DNA from: an uncultured cyanobacterium
GTDB taxonomy: Bacteria; Cyanobacteriota; Cyanobacteriia; PCC-6307; Cyanobiaceae
Reading direction: 5' to 3'
Assembly (NCBI GenBank): GCA_903823115.1
Contig: CAIJRN010000014.1
Coordinates: 1 to 64,000 of the forward strand
Length of the DNA stretch: 64,000 bases
The notes under the pieces were generated by a model. The model had not been told where the DNA came from. It ran no database searches and worked only from the letters and a program-made list of their open reading frames with translations. A program made the translations under genes and the position numbers. Shown one piece after another: positions 8,524-17,420 of this stretch (positions are counted from its first letter, which is position 1; each line of letters starts with the position of its first letter).

Positions 8524-10899
8524 ATGGCCCCAGCAGCTGATCACCCCAAAGCAGGGGAACAGGCGGGCCAGCCGACCGAGAGGCAAAGCACCGAGATGCA
8601 GGGCACCGAGGTGCTGGCGGGCTCCATCGAACGCGTCACCTACCACAACCCCAGCAACGGCTTCTGCGTGCTGCGCATCAAGGCCCGCGGCCATCGCGAT
8701 CTGGTCACGGTGGTGGGCCACGCCGCCGAGATCAGCGCCGGCGAATGGGTGACGCTGAGCGGCACCTGGGTGAACAGCCGCGAGCATGGCCAGCAGTTCA
8801 AGGCCTCGTTCCTGCGCGCCTCAGCACCCACCAGCGCCGAAGGAATTGAAAAGTACCTGGGCTCGGGGATGATCCGCGGCATCGGCCCGATCTATGCCAG
8901 CAAGCTGGTGATTGCGTTCGGGGCCCAGGTGTTCGAGGTGATCGAACAGTCACCCGAGCGGCTGCGGGAGGTGCCGGGCATCGGCCGGGTGCGCGCCGGC
9001 CGGATCGCCACCGCCTGGGCCGATCAGAAGGTGGTGCGCGAAATCATGGTGTTCCTGCACAGCCATGGCGTCGGCACGGCGCGGGCGGTGCGGATCTTCA
9101 AGACCTACGGCAATGACGCCGTGCAGGTGATGGTCGAGAACCCCTATCGCCTGGCCCGCGACATCCGCGGCATCGGCTTCCGCACCGCCGATGCCATCGC
9201 CGCAAGGCTCGGCATCGCCCCCGACGCCATGATCCGCCTGCGGGCCGGAATCAGTTACGCCCTGCTCGAGGCCAGCGGCAATGGCCACTGCGGCTTGCCC
9301 AGCGCCGAGCTGCTCAGGCAGGCCGGCGAGCTGCTGGCCGTGGAGCGGCCGGCACCAGCAGCCACCGATCCGGATGGCTCAACGCCTCTGGACCGTCCAG
9401 GCTCTGCGGCAGCGGGCGCCACCAGCCGGGTTGCGCTCGAGCCGGAACGGATCCAGGGCGCCCTCGATCTGGAGCTCAGCGAAGGCTCCGTCGTCGCTGA
9501 CACCCTGCTGGCTGAAGCGGCCATCTTCCTGGCCCACCTGCACCGCGATGAACGCCGCATCGCCGAGGCCTTGCTGGAGCTGAGCCGTGGCTCTCCGCCC
9601 TGGGGCTCGATCGACACGGCCAAGGCCATCCCCTGGGTGGAGCAGAGGCTGGCCCTGGAACTGGCTGCCAGCCAGAAGGCGGCCGTGGCCCAGGCCCTGG
9701 CCAGCAAGCTGCTGGTGATCACCGGTGGTCCTGGGGTGGGCAAGACCACCCTGATCAACGCCATCCTGCGCATCCTGGCCGCCAGGAAGCTGCGCATCCA
9801 GCTCTGCGCCCCCACCGGCCGGGCCGCCAAACGCATGGCCGAGGCCACGGGCCTGGAGGCCCGCACGATCCACCGCCTGCTGGAGTTCGATCCAGCGGCC
9901 CATGGCTTCCGCCGTGGCGCTGAACTGCCGTTGGAGTGCGATCTGCTGGTGGTCGATGAAACCTCGATGGTGGATGTGCCGCTGATGGCCTCGCTGCTGG
10001 CCGCCATCCCAGCCGAGGCGGCCCTGTTGCTGGTGGGCGACGTGGACCAGCTGCCCTCCGTTGGACCGGGCCAGGTGCTGGCTGATGCGATCAGCAGTGG
10101 CGCCCTGGCCGTGGCAAGGCTCAGCGAGGTGTTCCGCCAGGCGGCCAGCAGCCGCATCATCACCACCGCCCATGCCATCAACGCCGGCACCATCCCCGAT
10201 CTGCGCTCACCCAGCGATGGCTCGGCGACGGATTTCTATTTCCTGCCCGCCGAGACGCCCGAGCAGGCGGTGGCCCTGATTCTCAAGGTGGTGGGCGAGC
10301 GCATCCCGGCGCGCTTCGGCTTCGATCCGATCGGCGAGGTGCAGGTGCTCTGCCCGATGGCCCGCGGCGGCTGCGGCTCCCGTTCGCTCAACATCGAACT
10401 GCAGAAACTGCTCAACCCCGATCCGGCTGAGCAGGTGGAGCGCTTCGGTTGGCGCTTCGCGCCGGGCGACAAGGTGATGCAGATCGCCAACGACTACGAG
10501 AAGGATGTGTTCAACGGTGATGTCGGCAGCATCGATGCGATTGACGCCGACAACAGCGAACTGAGTGTGCTGTTCCCCTGCAGTGAAGCCGGGGTGCAGG
10601 GTAGCCGGGTCGTGGTCTACGGCTGGGGTGAACTGGATCACCTGGTGCCGGCCTACGCCTGCACGATCCATAAAAGTCAGGGCAGCGAATACCCGGCCGT
10701 GGTGATCCCCCTGCTGACACAGCACTACGCGATGCTGCAGCGCAATCTGGTGTACACGGGCCTCACCCGCGGCAAGCAGCTGGTGGTGTTGGTGGGCCAG
10801 AAAAAGGCCCTGGCGATGGCCATCAAGAATCATCTGAGCCGCCGCCGTTACACCAAACTGGCCGAATGGCTGGCTGCGCAACAGGACGTTGCCGGGTGA
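8524..10899 (+). CDS. recD2: ATP-dependent DNA helicase, RecD2/RecD-like family
   Basis: Superfamily 1B 5'-3' DNA helicase of the RecD2 type that acts in DNA repair without RecBC. The 791-residue product begins with the N-terminal small beta domain typical of RecD2 (SIERVTYHNPSNGFCVLRIK). Helix-hairpin-helix segments follow (IRGIGPIYASKLV, REVPGIGRVRAGRI, IRGIGFRTADAIAARLG). Walker A is GGPGVGKTT (about 401-409), motif II is VVDETSMVD (about 478-486), and motif VI-type sequence TIHKSQGSEYPAVV and the TGLTRGK region lie near the C-terminus. It is divergent from the decarboxylase gene. The 30-40 residue Ala/Pro-rich linker before the helicase core is probably a flexible insert. Confidence 0.93.
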   Translation: MAPAADHPKAGEQAGQPTERQSTEMQGTEVLAGSIERVTYHNPSNGFCVLRIKARGHRDLVTVVGHAAEISAGEWVTLSGTWVNSREHGQQFKASFLRASAPTSAEGIEKYLGSGMIRGIGPIYASKLVIAFGAQVFEVIEQSPERLREVPGIGRVRAGRIATAWADQKVVREIMVFLHSHGVGTARAVRIFKTYGNDAVQVMVENPYRLARDIRGIGFRTADAIAARLGIAPDAMIRLRAGISYALLEASGNGHCGLPSAELLRQAGELLAVERPAPAATDPDGSTPLDRPGSAAAGATSRVALEPERIQGALDLELSEGSVVADTLLAEAAIFLAHLHRDERRIAEALLELSRGSPPWGSIDTAKAIPWVEQRLALELAASQKAAVAQALASKLLVITGGPGVGKTTLINAILRILAARKLRIQLCAPTGRAAKRMAEATGLEARTIHRLLEFDPAAHGFRRGAELPLECDLLVVDETSMVDVPLMASLLAAIPAEAALLLVGDVDQLPSVGPGQVLADAISSGALAVARLSEVFRQAASSRIITTAHAINAGTIPDLRSPSDGSATDFYFLPAETPEQAVALILKVVGERIPARFGFDPIGEVQVLCPMARGGCGSRSLNIELQKLLNPDPAEQVERFGWRFAPGDKVMQIANDYEKDVFNGDVGSIDAIDADNSELSVLFPCSEAGVQGSRVVVYGWGELDHLVPAYACTIHKSQGSEYPAVVIPLLTQHYAMLQRNLVYTGLTRGKQLVVLVGQKKALAMAIKNHLSRRRYTKLAEWLAAQQDVAG

Positions 10900-11522
10900 G
10901 GCCAACGCGCTCGGAACAACAAGCAAAAACCAGCGCAGGCTTCCCCTCTGGACTGGATCAGGCCGGAGCGACTGGCAAGCTCAACGGCCTTCAGAAGCCA
11001 GGCGGTGCGGCCGACTGCGGATTGACGGCAACGCAGCCAGCGACGTTCGCGCCGAGGCCCCATGGGACAGGAGACTGCTGGTTGCCAGGCCAAGAAATGG
11101 AAGGCGCAATCAACCGATCGATCCTGCTGATCTTGGGCTTCTGAATCAGGCAACAAAAGCCGGAAATGCCGTCATCAGAAACAATCCCTGAGTGTCTCTC
11201 TTCAGCCCCGCTGTTCCCTGAAGTCCCACCTGCTGATGCGGCCGGGACCACCCCGCTGGAGCCCCAGCCGACGGCCTCAGACCATGCAGATCTGGCATCG
11301 ATCGAGCCCAGGACGGCGACAAGCTGCCAAGCTGGTTCAAGGGCCTGGCCAGTGTCGGCAGAGCGATGACCAGCACAACCACCATGATCTTCAGGCCAAC
11401 CGGGCGGCAGGTGGCATCGACAGCGCCCTACCCGCCGGCGAAGATCGTTGCATCAAGGACGTGGCTGACGTGATCAGCGATCGCTTGCGCGCCTGGGACG
11501 GGCGAGTGGAGCGTCATCCCTG
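10900..11522. other. Intergenic stretch with no supported gene
   Basis: About 620 bases between recD2 and the next membrane protein gene. Short frames exist on both strands, but none shows a family motif, a transmembrane pattern or a plausible ribosome-binding site. No RNA gene was recognised. Confidence 0.5.
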
Positions 11523-12362
11523 ATGGATCAGCAGAATGTCGGTTGTGGCATGGTGCTGGTCCTGATCGGACTGGGCCTGATTGTGGCCTTCTGGCAGTAC
11601 GTGCTGGCGATGCTGCTGCTGGTGGGGTTGGTCTTGCTTCTCGCCAACGTCGTGGCGGCACTGTCCCTGGCCAAACTCAACAGCATCGTTGAGGCGGCAG
11701 ACAAAAGATTCAGCGGTGATGTCTGTCACCTGGGAGATGGTTACGCCATCATCGAACAGATTCAGAGTCAGGAAAAAGCAGGTCAGGCCAGAATCCACGT
11801 GCTCACCGCCCGGATCAGCAACGCCGACGATGGCTTCAGTCTGCAACGCGATCAACAGGTGCTGACGCCACCGTCCGACCTCAACACCATCGCCAGCAAT
11901 CTGGCCTTCTCACGTTATCTTGAAGATCAGGGAATTGAGATGGTGAATGACCTCTCGGTGGAAGCCAAGGCCACCAAGGCTGCCATGACCTGCCTGCAGG
12001 AAGCCGAATGGGCGCAGAAATCCTCAGGCAAAATCCAGGGCCTGATCCGATCGGCCAAGGACACCTTGGCCAAAGCCCAAGGCAATGAGTTGCTGGAGCC
12101 TTCGATCCCGCAGTTACAGGAAGCTCTGAGCGCCTTCCGCTCAGAAGAGCAGAAGCTGAATAACTATCTGGACGAGTCTGCCTCGATGCTACGAAAACTG
12201 TCCGATTTCCTGAGTGTGCCCGAAGCCATCCGACCGATCCTCAGCTTTGATCTCGATGACTTGTTCGACCCCTCACGCTTCAAGGAGCTGGAAGCTTCCT
12301 TCGAAGAAGTGGTCACACTCAATGAAGTGTTCCGCGAACTATCACGGGATAAGTTGAGCTGA
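11523..12362 (+). CDS. Hypothetical membrane-anchored helical protein
   Basis: 279 residues, family not recognised. Two adjacent hydrophobic helices (about 8-25 and 29-48, MVLVLIGLGLIVAF and LAMLLLVGLVLLLANVV) are followed by a long, mostly helical, charged region. The likely topology is therefore an N-terminal hairpin anchor with a cytoplasmic tail. The tail has heptad-like stretches (about 185-225 and 245-275) that could form coiled coils. Nothing catalytic is visible. It stands alone between an intergenic stretch and DUF1825, with no obvious operon partner. Confidence 0.7.
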   Translation: MDQQNVGCGMVLVLIGLGLIVAFWQYVLAMLLLVGLVLLLANVVAALSLAKLNSIVEAADKRFSGDVCHLGDGYAIIEQIQSQEKAGQARIHVLTARISNADDGFSLQRDQQVLTPPSDLNTIASNLAFSRYLEDQGIEMVNDLSVEAKATKAAMTCLQEAEWAQKSSGKIQGLIRSAKDTLAKAQGNELLEPSIPQLQEALSAFRSEEQKLNNYLDESASMLRKLSDFLSVPEAIRPILSFDLDDLFDPSRFKELEASFEEVVTLNEVFRELSRDKLS

Positions 12363-12599
12363 AGCAGGGCTGATCCCACAGCTTCAGGTGAAGCTGGAAC
12401 GGCGGCGTTTCCCAGAGTCTCGATATTGAGATCCCGCTCTGCAGCATTGATCAAGACGCTGAGCGAAAAGATTCCATCGGCAAGCAAAAATTGTGGCGAT
12501 CTCTCGACATGATGCATCCAGGCCTGAGTGGCCACCTCCAAAGCCCAGCGAAGACAGCACCTCGGATCACGACCTCGCCCATCCAGACAACATCCAGCT

Positions 12600-12923
12600 T
12601 CAGACCTGCTGGTCCAGCTGGCTTTTCATGCGCTCAAGCGTCTGGTTCATCTGGACGAACATCGTCTCAGGCGTGAGGCCGAACTGTCCCAGCTGGGTGC
12701 GCAGCTGCTCCACGGTGAGTTTGGCCTGGAAGTCTTCGGAAAGCTCGAAGCGTTTCATGAACACGCGATAGCGATCCATCATTTCCTCCATGCGCTCGAT
12801 GTAGAGCTTCTTGCCCTCCCGATCGAACTTGCCGTATTCACCCCCAAGCTGCATCAGGCTCTGATAATCGCCGAACAGGCGTTTGGCTTCGTCCTGAACG
12901 ATCTCGGATTCGAAGAAAGCCAT
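12600..12923 (-). CDS. DUF1825 family protein
   Basis: 107-residue conserved cyanobacterial protein of unknown function. The product begins MAFFESEIVQDEAKRLFGDY, the characteristic start of this family, and continues with RMEEMMDRYRVFMKRFELSED and a C-terminal QLGQFGLTPETMFVQMN segment. It is almost entirely alpha-helical and soluble. The frame is open further upstream, but the conserved N-terminus fixes the start at the ATG complementary to 12921-12923. It is divergent from the LuxR-type regulator, leaving a short shared promoter region. Confidence 0.9.
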   Translation of the reverse strand: MAFFESEIVQDEAKRLFGDYQSLMQLGGEYGKFDREGKKLYIERMEEMMDRYRVFMKRFELSEDFQAKLTVEQLRTQLGQFGLTPETMFVQMNQTLERMKSQLDQQV

Positions 12924-13068
12924 GGCACCGGCGCCGCTCGGGTAGTGGGTGGACGTGTTGGCGATTCTGCTCAAGGCAGCCACTCCTGGGGAGTTCGGAT
13001 CCACGTATGCCGCCGCTGGAAGCTGCAGCATGGGGCCAGGCCATTCGCACCCCGCTGGATCGCTGACC

Positions 13069-13776
13069 GTGGATTTCACACCCCTGCTGGCCCAGGTCCG
13101 CGCCTACAACCTGCGCACCCACGACCTGCTGCGGGGCGCCCGCGTGGTGCTCTGCCTCGGCAGCCGGGCCCAGATCAGCTTTCTGATGGGCTCAGTCGAT
13201 GCTCCCGAACTGATTCTCGGCGCCGCCACCACCGAAGCGGAGGGACTGGAGTTGGTGCGGACGCTGCAACCGGATTTCCTGTTCACCAGTGACCAGCTCG
13301 AAGCCGGCTGCGGCATCGAGCTGGTCATGGCGGTCAAGCGGCGCCACAGCGCCACCCGCACCCTGCTGATGATCTGCCAGCAGCCCCAGCGCAGTCGCCT
13401 GCAGCGGGCGATCGAGGCCGGCTGTGATGGAGTGCTGCTTGAATCCCAGATGGGTCTGGGAACGGGACTAGCGGCCATCCGCACGGTCTGCGGAGGCGGC
13501 ATCTACATCGAGCGGGAGCTGGTTGAACTGTTCCGCGTCGCTGGCTGCACCGAGACGGGCTCTGGCGTGCAGCGGCTCACGGTCCGGGAAACCGAGGTGC
13601 TGGCCCGACTGGTCACCGGCGAGAGCAACAGTGACATTGCCCGTCAGCTGGTGGTGTCTCACGACACCGTCAAGACCCACATCAGCAACCTGCTGAGCAA
13701 GCTGCAGGCCCGCGATCGCACCCACGCCGCCGTGATCGGCCTCAGGCTCGGCCTGATCGACTGGCCCGATGCCTGA
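13069..13776 (+). CDS. LuxR-family transcriptional regulator with receiver-like domain
   Basis: About 235 residues. The N-terminal half has the fold pattern of a response-regulator receiver (ARVVLCLGS, then QPDFLFTSDQLEAG and RAIEAGCDGVLLES). The residue at the usual phosphoacceptor position appears to be Ser, with Asp next to it, so ordinary phosphorylation is doubtful. The C-terminal half is a clear LuxR/NarL helix-turn-helix (LTVRETEVLARLVTGESN, SHDTVKTHISNLLSKLQARD). The GTG at 13069 starts at the conserved domain boundary; ATG 13030 and GTG 12949 are also in frame. The stop overlaps the start of the helix-hairpin-helix gene by 8 bases, implying an operon of three. Confidence 0.85.
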   Translation: MDFTPLLAQVRAYNLRTHDLLRGARVVLCLGSRAQISFLMGSVDAPELILGAATTEAEGLELVRTLQPDFLFTSDQLEAGCGIELVMAVKRRHSATRTLLMICQQPQRSRLQRAIEAGCDGVLLESQMGLGTGLAAIRTVCGGGIYIERELVELFRVAGCTETGSGVQRLTVRETEVLARLVTGESNSDIARQLVVSHDTVKTHISNLLSKLQARDRTHAAVIGLRLGLIDWPDA

Positions 13777-14569
13777 GAACACCGCTACGTTCGGTGCCGT
13801 CCTCTGCGCGGTTCAAGCCAGCATGGCCCAGCGGCACTGGCTGGATCCCCTCGCCCGTCAGCTGCTGATCGCCAGTGGTCAGCTGCCGAGGCCGGATCGG
13901 TCGCCCGCCAATCCCCCCGAGGTGGCTGGGGCGCTCGGGGCAAGGCCGGGCTCCAGCCGTCAGGACCCGGCCCCTGGCCACGAGAGCGCCACTGGCCAGG
14001 ACGATGGGATCGAACGGGATCTGCTGGCCCTGAAACTGGCCCACGAACCGGGCCGTCGCCTCAGCAGCGCCGAAGAGGTGCGCCATGCGGCCGCCCTGGG
14101 TTGGCGCCTCGATGTCAACCGCGCCACCGCCGCCGACTGGCTGCGCCTGCCGGGCTGCCGCGCTGAGCAGGTGGATCTGCTGCTGCGGCTGCAGGCCGGC
14201 GGCGTGCAACTGAGCGGCCCGGATGATCTGCAGCGCCTGCTGGCCCTGAGCGAGGCCGAACTGCATGGCTGGCAGCCCCTGCTGGAGTTCCGCTGGTACG
14301 GAACCGCCCCCCCGGCCGCCAGTGGCTGCGAGGCGATCGCCGTCAATCAGGCCGGCGCCAGGGAGCTGGAACGACTGCCCGACATCGGCGCGGAGTTGGT
14401 GGGCCGGCTGCTGCGGGAGCGGGCTCGCCGCCCCTTCAGCGATCTGGCCGATCTGCAGCAGCGCCTGCAGCTGAGCGCCGCGATCGTGGAAGCCTGGATC
14501 GGCCGGGTGGGATTCCAGAACGCCCCGGCCGGTCCCGTGCTGCCCCCGGCCAACCGGCCGGCCCCATGA
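13769..14569 (+). CDS. Helix-hairpin-helix (ComEA-like) DNA-binding protein
   Basis: 266 residues, no signal peptide, Pro/Ala-rich linker at about 40-75. At least two helix-hairpin-helix type repeats are visible: DVNRATAADWLRLPGCRAEQ (about 112-131) and VNQAGARELERLPDIGAELV (about 192-211), the latter continuing with GRLLRERARRPFSDLADLQQ. The I/V-N-x-A pattern matches ComEA-type HhH domains, which bind double-stranded DNA non-specifically. The lack of an N-terminal membrane anchor argues against a classical ComEA uptake receptor. It overlaps the regulator upstream by 8 bases and the GIY-YIG gene downstream by 4 bases, so all three are probably translated from one message. Confidence 0.75.
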   Translation: MPENTATFGAVLCAVQASMAQRHWLDPLARQLLIASGQLPRPDRSPANPPEVAGALGARPGSSRQDPAPGHESATGQDDGIERDLLALKLAHEPGRRLSSAEEVRHAAALGWRLDVNRATAADWLRLPGCRAEQVDLLLRLQAGGVQLSGPDDLQRLLALSEAELHGWQPLLEFRWYGTAPPAASGCEAIAVNQAGARELERLPDIGAELVGRLLRERARRPFSDLADLQQRLQLSAAIVEAWIGRVGFQNAPAGPVLPPANRPAP

Positions 14570-15225
14570 CAACCCCCCGGGGGCGCCAGGGCGATCTGTT
14601 CGCGGCGGCTGGCGCGGCGGCCGGCCCAGCGCCACCGCCAATGCCGCCACCGCTGCTGCGCCGGCAGCTGCTCAGCTGGCAGGAGCGCCTGCTGGCGCAC
14701 CAGGCCCCCCTCTTCGCCAGGGCGGCCTCAGGCTCCGCAGCCGCCCTGGCCACCGGAGCGCGTCAGGGCGTGCTGTTCGCTGCGGCGGACACGGCCGTTG
14801 CAGCGGGCGGCGAAGCCGCTGCGATCGAGCTGGCCAGCCGACTCAATCCCCTAGAGCTGCGGGCCCAGAGCCTGGCCTTCTGGCGTTGGCCCAGTGCGCC
14901 CCAACAGGGTGCCGCCATCTATCTGGTGCTGGATCGCCCCGCCGATTCCGCCTCTCCCCTGCTGCTGTACGTGGGTGAGACCGGCTGTGCTGACCGCCGC
15001 TGGAAAGGGGATCACGACTGCAAGCACTACCTGGCGGCCTACAGCGAGGCCCTGGGCCTCGCTGAGCTGTCCACCAGCCTGAGCATCCGGTTCTGGTGCG
15101 ATGTGCCCAGCGACAGCCGGGGCCGCCGCCGGCTGGAGCAGATCCTGATCCGCCACTGGCTGCCGCCGTTCAACAAGGAAACCCGGGAGCGCTGGGCCAC
15201 CCCCTTCACCGCGGATCCCGGCTGA
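14566..15225 (+). CDS. GIY-YIG-like nuclease domain protein
   Basis: 219 residues. The N-terminal 100 residues are Ala/Pro-rich. From about 118 the sequence reads AAIYLVLDRP, then LLLYVGETGCADRRWKGDHD, which fits the two short motifs and following Arg of GIY-YIG nucleases. A C-terminal segment RRRLEQILIRHWLPPFNKET supplies a Glu and an N-K pair typical of the family end. Such domains make single-strand cuts in DNA. The ATGA overlap with the upstream helix-hairpin-helix gene suggests a functional pair, DNA binding plus cleavage. Activity is not proven; the GIY motif itself is degenerate (IYL). Confidence 0.7.
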   Translation: MTTPRGRQGDLFAAAGAAAGPAPPPMPPPLLRRQLLSWQERLLAHQAPLFARAASGSAAALATGARQGVLFAAADTAVAAGGEAAAIELASRLNPLELRAQSLAFWRWPSAPQQGAAIYLVLDRPADSASPLLLYVGETGCADRRWKGDHDCKHYLAAYSEALGLAELSTSLSIRFWCDVPSDSRGRRRLEQILIRHWLPPFNKETRERWATPFTADPG

Positions 15226-15290
15226 GCGGCCCGGGCCGGGGCCACCGGCCAGCCATCGCTACGATCCCAGCTCAGCCCCGTGCAGGATTC

Positions 15291-16781
15291 ATGGATTTCC
15301 GCTGTGTGGCCCCCGGCGGCCATCCCCTCGAGAACTGGAGCGGGGACACTCTGGCGGTGGGCCTGTTCAGCGGCTCCGACCATCCCGGCCGCCGCCAGCT
15401 CTCGGAGCTGTTCGGCGAGGCCCTGACCGACCTGCTGGAGCTCCGGCGCTTCAAGGCCAAGCCGGGCGAACTGCTCTGCATCGAACGGCTGGGCCAGACA
15501 CCGGCCAACCTGATCGTGGTGGGGCTCGGTGAGGCGGCGGAGTTTCACCTCAGCGGCCTGCGTCAGGCCTGCGCCAATGTCGCCCGCAACAGCGCCAAGC
15601 TGGGCACCCGCCAACTCGGGCTGTTGATGCCGGTGGAGGCCCTGGGAACCGCCGCCGCAGCCGCCGCCATGGCCGAGGCCACCCGGCTGGGTCTCTATGT
15701 GGACCGGCGCTTCAAGAGCGAAGCCGAGCCCCAGAACCTGCCCGAGGAGGTGAGTCTGCTGGGCCTCGGAGACGAGGGCTGGGAGGGACTGGCCCACCTG
15801 GATGCCATCTGCGGCGGCGTCGAGCTGGCCCGCCAGCTGGTGGCCGCGCCGCCGAATGTGGCCACGCCGGCCGCCCTGGCCGACATCGCCGCGGCGATTG
15901 CCCAGGGCTTTGGCCTGGAGCTCAAGGTGCTGGAGCGCGCCGACTGTGAGGCGCTCGGCATGGGGGCCTATCTGGCGGTGGCCCAGGGCTCCGATCTGGA
16001 GCCGAAGTTCATCCATCTCACCTACCGCCCCTCTGGTGAGGTGAAGCGGCGCGTGGTGTTGGTCGGCAAGGGGCTCACCTTCGACTCCGGCGGCTACAAC
16101 CTCAAGACGGCCGGCGGCCAGATCGAGATGATGAAGTACGACATGGGGGGCAGCGCCGCGGTCCTGGGGGCGGCACGGGCCATCGGTCAACGCCGCCCTG
16201 AAGGGGTCGAAGTGCACGTGATCGTGGCCAGCTGCGAAAACATGATCAGCGGCGGCGCCGTGCACCCGGGCGACATCCTGACGGCCTCGAACGGCACCAC
16301 GATCGAAATCAACAACACCGATGCCGAAGGCCGCCTCACCCTGGCCGATGCCCTGGTGTATGCCTGTCAGCTGGAGCCGGACGCGATCGTCGACCTGGCC
16401 ACCCTCACCGGTGCCTGTGTGATCGCCCTGGGCGACGAGATCGCCGGCCTCTGGAGCACCAGCGACGTGCTCGCCGATGGCCTGCTGTCCGGGGCGCGCA
16501 TGGGCGGTGAAGCCCTGTGGCGCATGCCGCTGCAGGCCAGCTACCGCTCAGGCCTCAAAAGCACCCTGGCGGACATGAAGAACACCGGCCCCCGTCCGGG
16601 CGGATCGATCACCGCGGCACTGTTCCTTCAGGATTTCGTGACCAAGGGGATCCCCTGGGCTCACCTCGACATCGCCGGCACGGTCTGGAGTGAGAAAGGA
16701 CGGGGTCAGGATCCGGCCGGTGCCACCGGCTTCGGCGTCCAGACGCTGGTGAACTGGATCGCGGGAGGGGCCCCGGCCTAG
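15291..16781 (+). CDS. pepA: Leucyl aminopeptidase (M17 family)
   Basis: Cytoplasmic dinuclear-metal aminopeptidase that removes N-terminal residues from peptides. The 496-residue product has the M17 metal-site block GKGLTFDSGGYNLK followed by MMKYDMGGSAAVLGA, and the signature NTDAEGRLTLADALVYA. The catalytic Lys and Arg sit in these motifs. The frame is open for 65 codons upstream, but those codons antisense or overlap other genes; the ATG at 15291 gives the family N-terminus MDFRCVAPGG. It is followed by a small membrane protein 26 bases downstream. Confidence 0.95.
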   Translation: MDFRCVAPGGHPLENWSGDTLAVGLFSGSDHPGRRQLSELFGEALTDLLELRRFKAKPGELLCIERLGQTPANLIVVGLGEAAEFHLSGLRQACANVARNSAKLGTRQLGLLMPVEALGTAAAAAAMAEATRLGLYVDRRFKSEAEPQNLPEEVSLLGLGDEGWEGLAHLDAICGGVELARQLVAAPPNVATPAALADIAAAIAQGFGLELKVLERADCEALGMGAYLAVAQGSDLEPKFIHLTYRPSGEVKRRVVLVGKGLTFDSGGYNLKTAGGQIEMMKYDMGGSAAVLGAARAIGQRRPEGVEVHVIVASCENMISGGAVHPGDILTASNGTTIEINNTDAEGRLTLADALVYACQLEPDAIVDLATLTGACVIALGDEIAGLWSTSDVLADGLLSGARMGGEALWRMPLQASYRSGLKSTLADMKNTGPRPGGSITAALFLQDFVTKGIPWAHLDIAGTVWSEKGRGQDPAGATGFGVQTLVNWIAGGAPA

Positions 16782-16807
16782 GTTGACGGCCAGCGACCAA
16801 CGGAGCC

Positions 16808-17080
16808 ATGGCCGTTCAGAAGATCCGCTGGTATGTCAAAGCCCAGCTGGGGGTTCTGCTCCTGCCAGCGGGGCTTTGCGTCTTCGGCGAAGCGGTGATC
16901 CGCAAAGGCATCCAGACCTGGTCACAGCTGGCGATCAACAGTGGCTCCGGTCAGCCGCTGCCCCAGGCCGGCCCCTGGTTCTGGTACGGCACCCTGGGCC
17001 TGGTCCTGATCACTGCCGGGGTGGGACTGATGATCGAAAGTGGGCTGTTGCGCGGTTACCCGAGGAAAGGGCAGAACTGA
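16808..17080 (+). CDS. Small two-helix membrane protein
   Basis: 90-residue protein of unknown function. Hydrophobic helices at about 12-30 (AQLGVLLLPAGLCVFGEAV) and 57-78 (FWYGTLGLVLITAGVGLMIE) flank a short polar loop, with basic residues at both ends that would keep both termini in the cytoplasm. The ATG at 16808 follows a good purine stretch (CGGAGCC). It probably belongs to the pepA transcript. I do not recognise a named family. Confidence 0.7.
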   Translation: MAVQKIRWYVKAQLGVLLLPAGLCVFGEAVIRKGIQTWSQLAINSGSGQPLPQAGPWFWYGTLGLVLITAGVGLMIESGLLRGYPRKGQN

Positions 17081-17090
17081 ACGCCGCAAC

Positions 17091-17282
17091 TCAGGCCGCC
17101 GCAGCCAGCGGCTGAACGTCGCTGGTCCGGCGACCAGGGGCTTCAAGCTCGTGAATCTGCCAGTGGGCCCGTTCGCCGCACTGGGCCAGCAGCCCATCAA
17201 GGTCATCGGCCGCCTGGGCGGGACTGGCATAGGGACCGATGTGGCGGGTCTGCAGACCGTCACGGATGGTCAGCAGATACAT
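17091..17282 (-). CDS. Small conserved-type hypothetical protein
   Basis: 63-residue soluble protein starting MYLLTIRDGLQTRHIGPYAS, with a pattern of alternating strands and a helix (PAQAADDLDGLLAQC). It resembles a compact alpha/beta fold rather than random sequence. It converges with the small membrane protein gene, with 10 bases between the two stops. No motif gives a function. It is called real because of its clean amino acid composition and lack of any competing gene. Confidence 0.55.
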   Translation of the reverse strand: MYLLTIRDGLQTRHIGPYASPAQAADDLDGLLAQCGERAHWQIHELEAPGRRTSDVQPLAAAA

Positions 17283-17420
17283 ACACAGTCTTGCGATCAG
17301 AACCCGGAATGTAGGGGGCTCAGCCAGGGGGCACCAGGATGCAAATCCGCTTCTGGCAAGGATTCCCAGACATTTCAGCGCCAGACCCCTTCAGAATTTC
17401 CACAGATTTGCCCGAAGCGC

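Noticed and set aside
15039-16265. 408-codon minus-strand open frame inside pepA
   Set aside because: Shadow of the M17 peptidase frame with His/Gln/Gly-rich composition and no family pattern.
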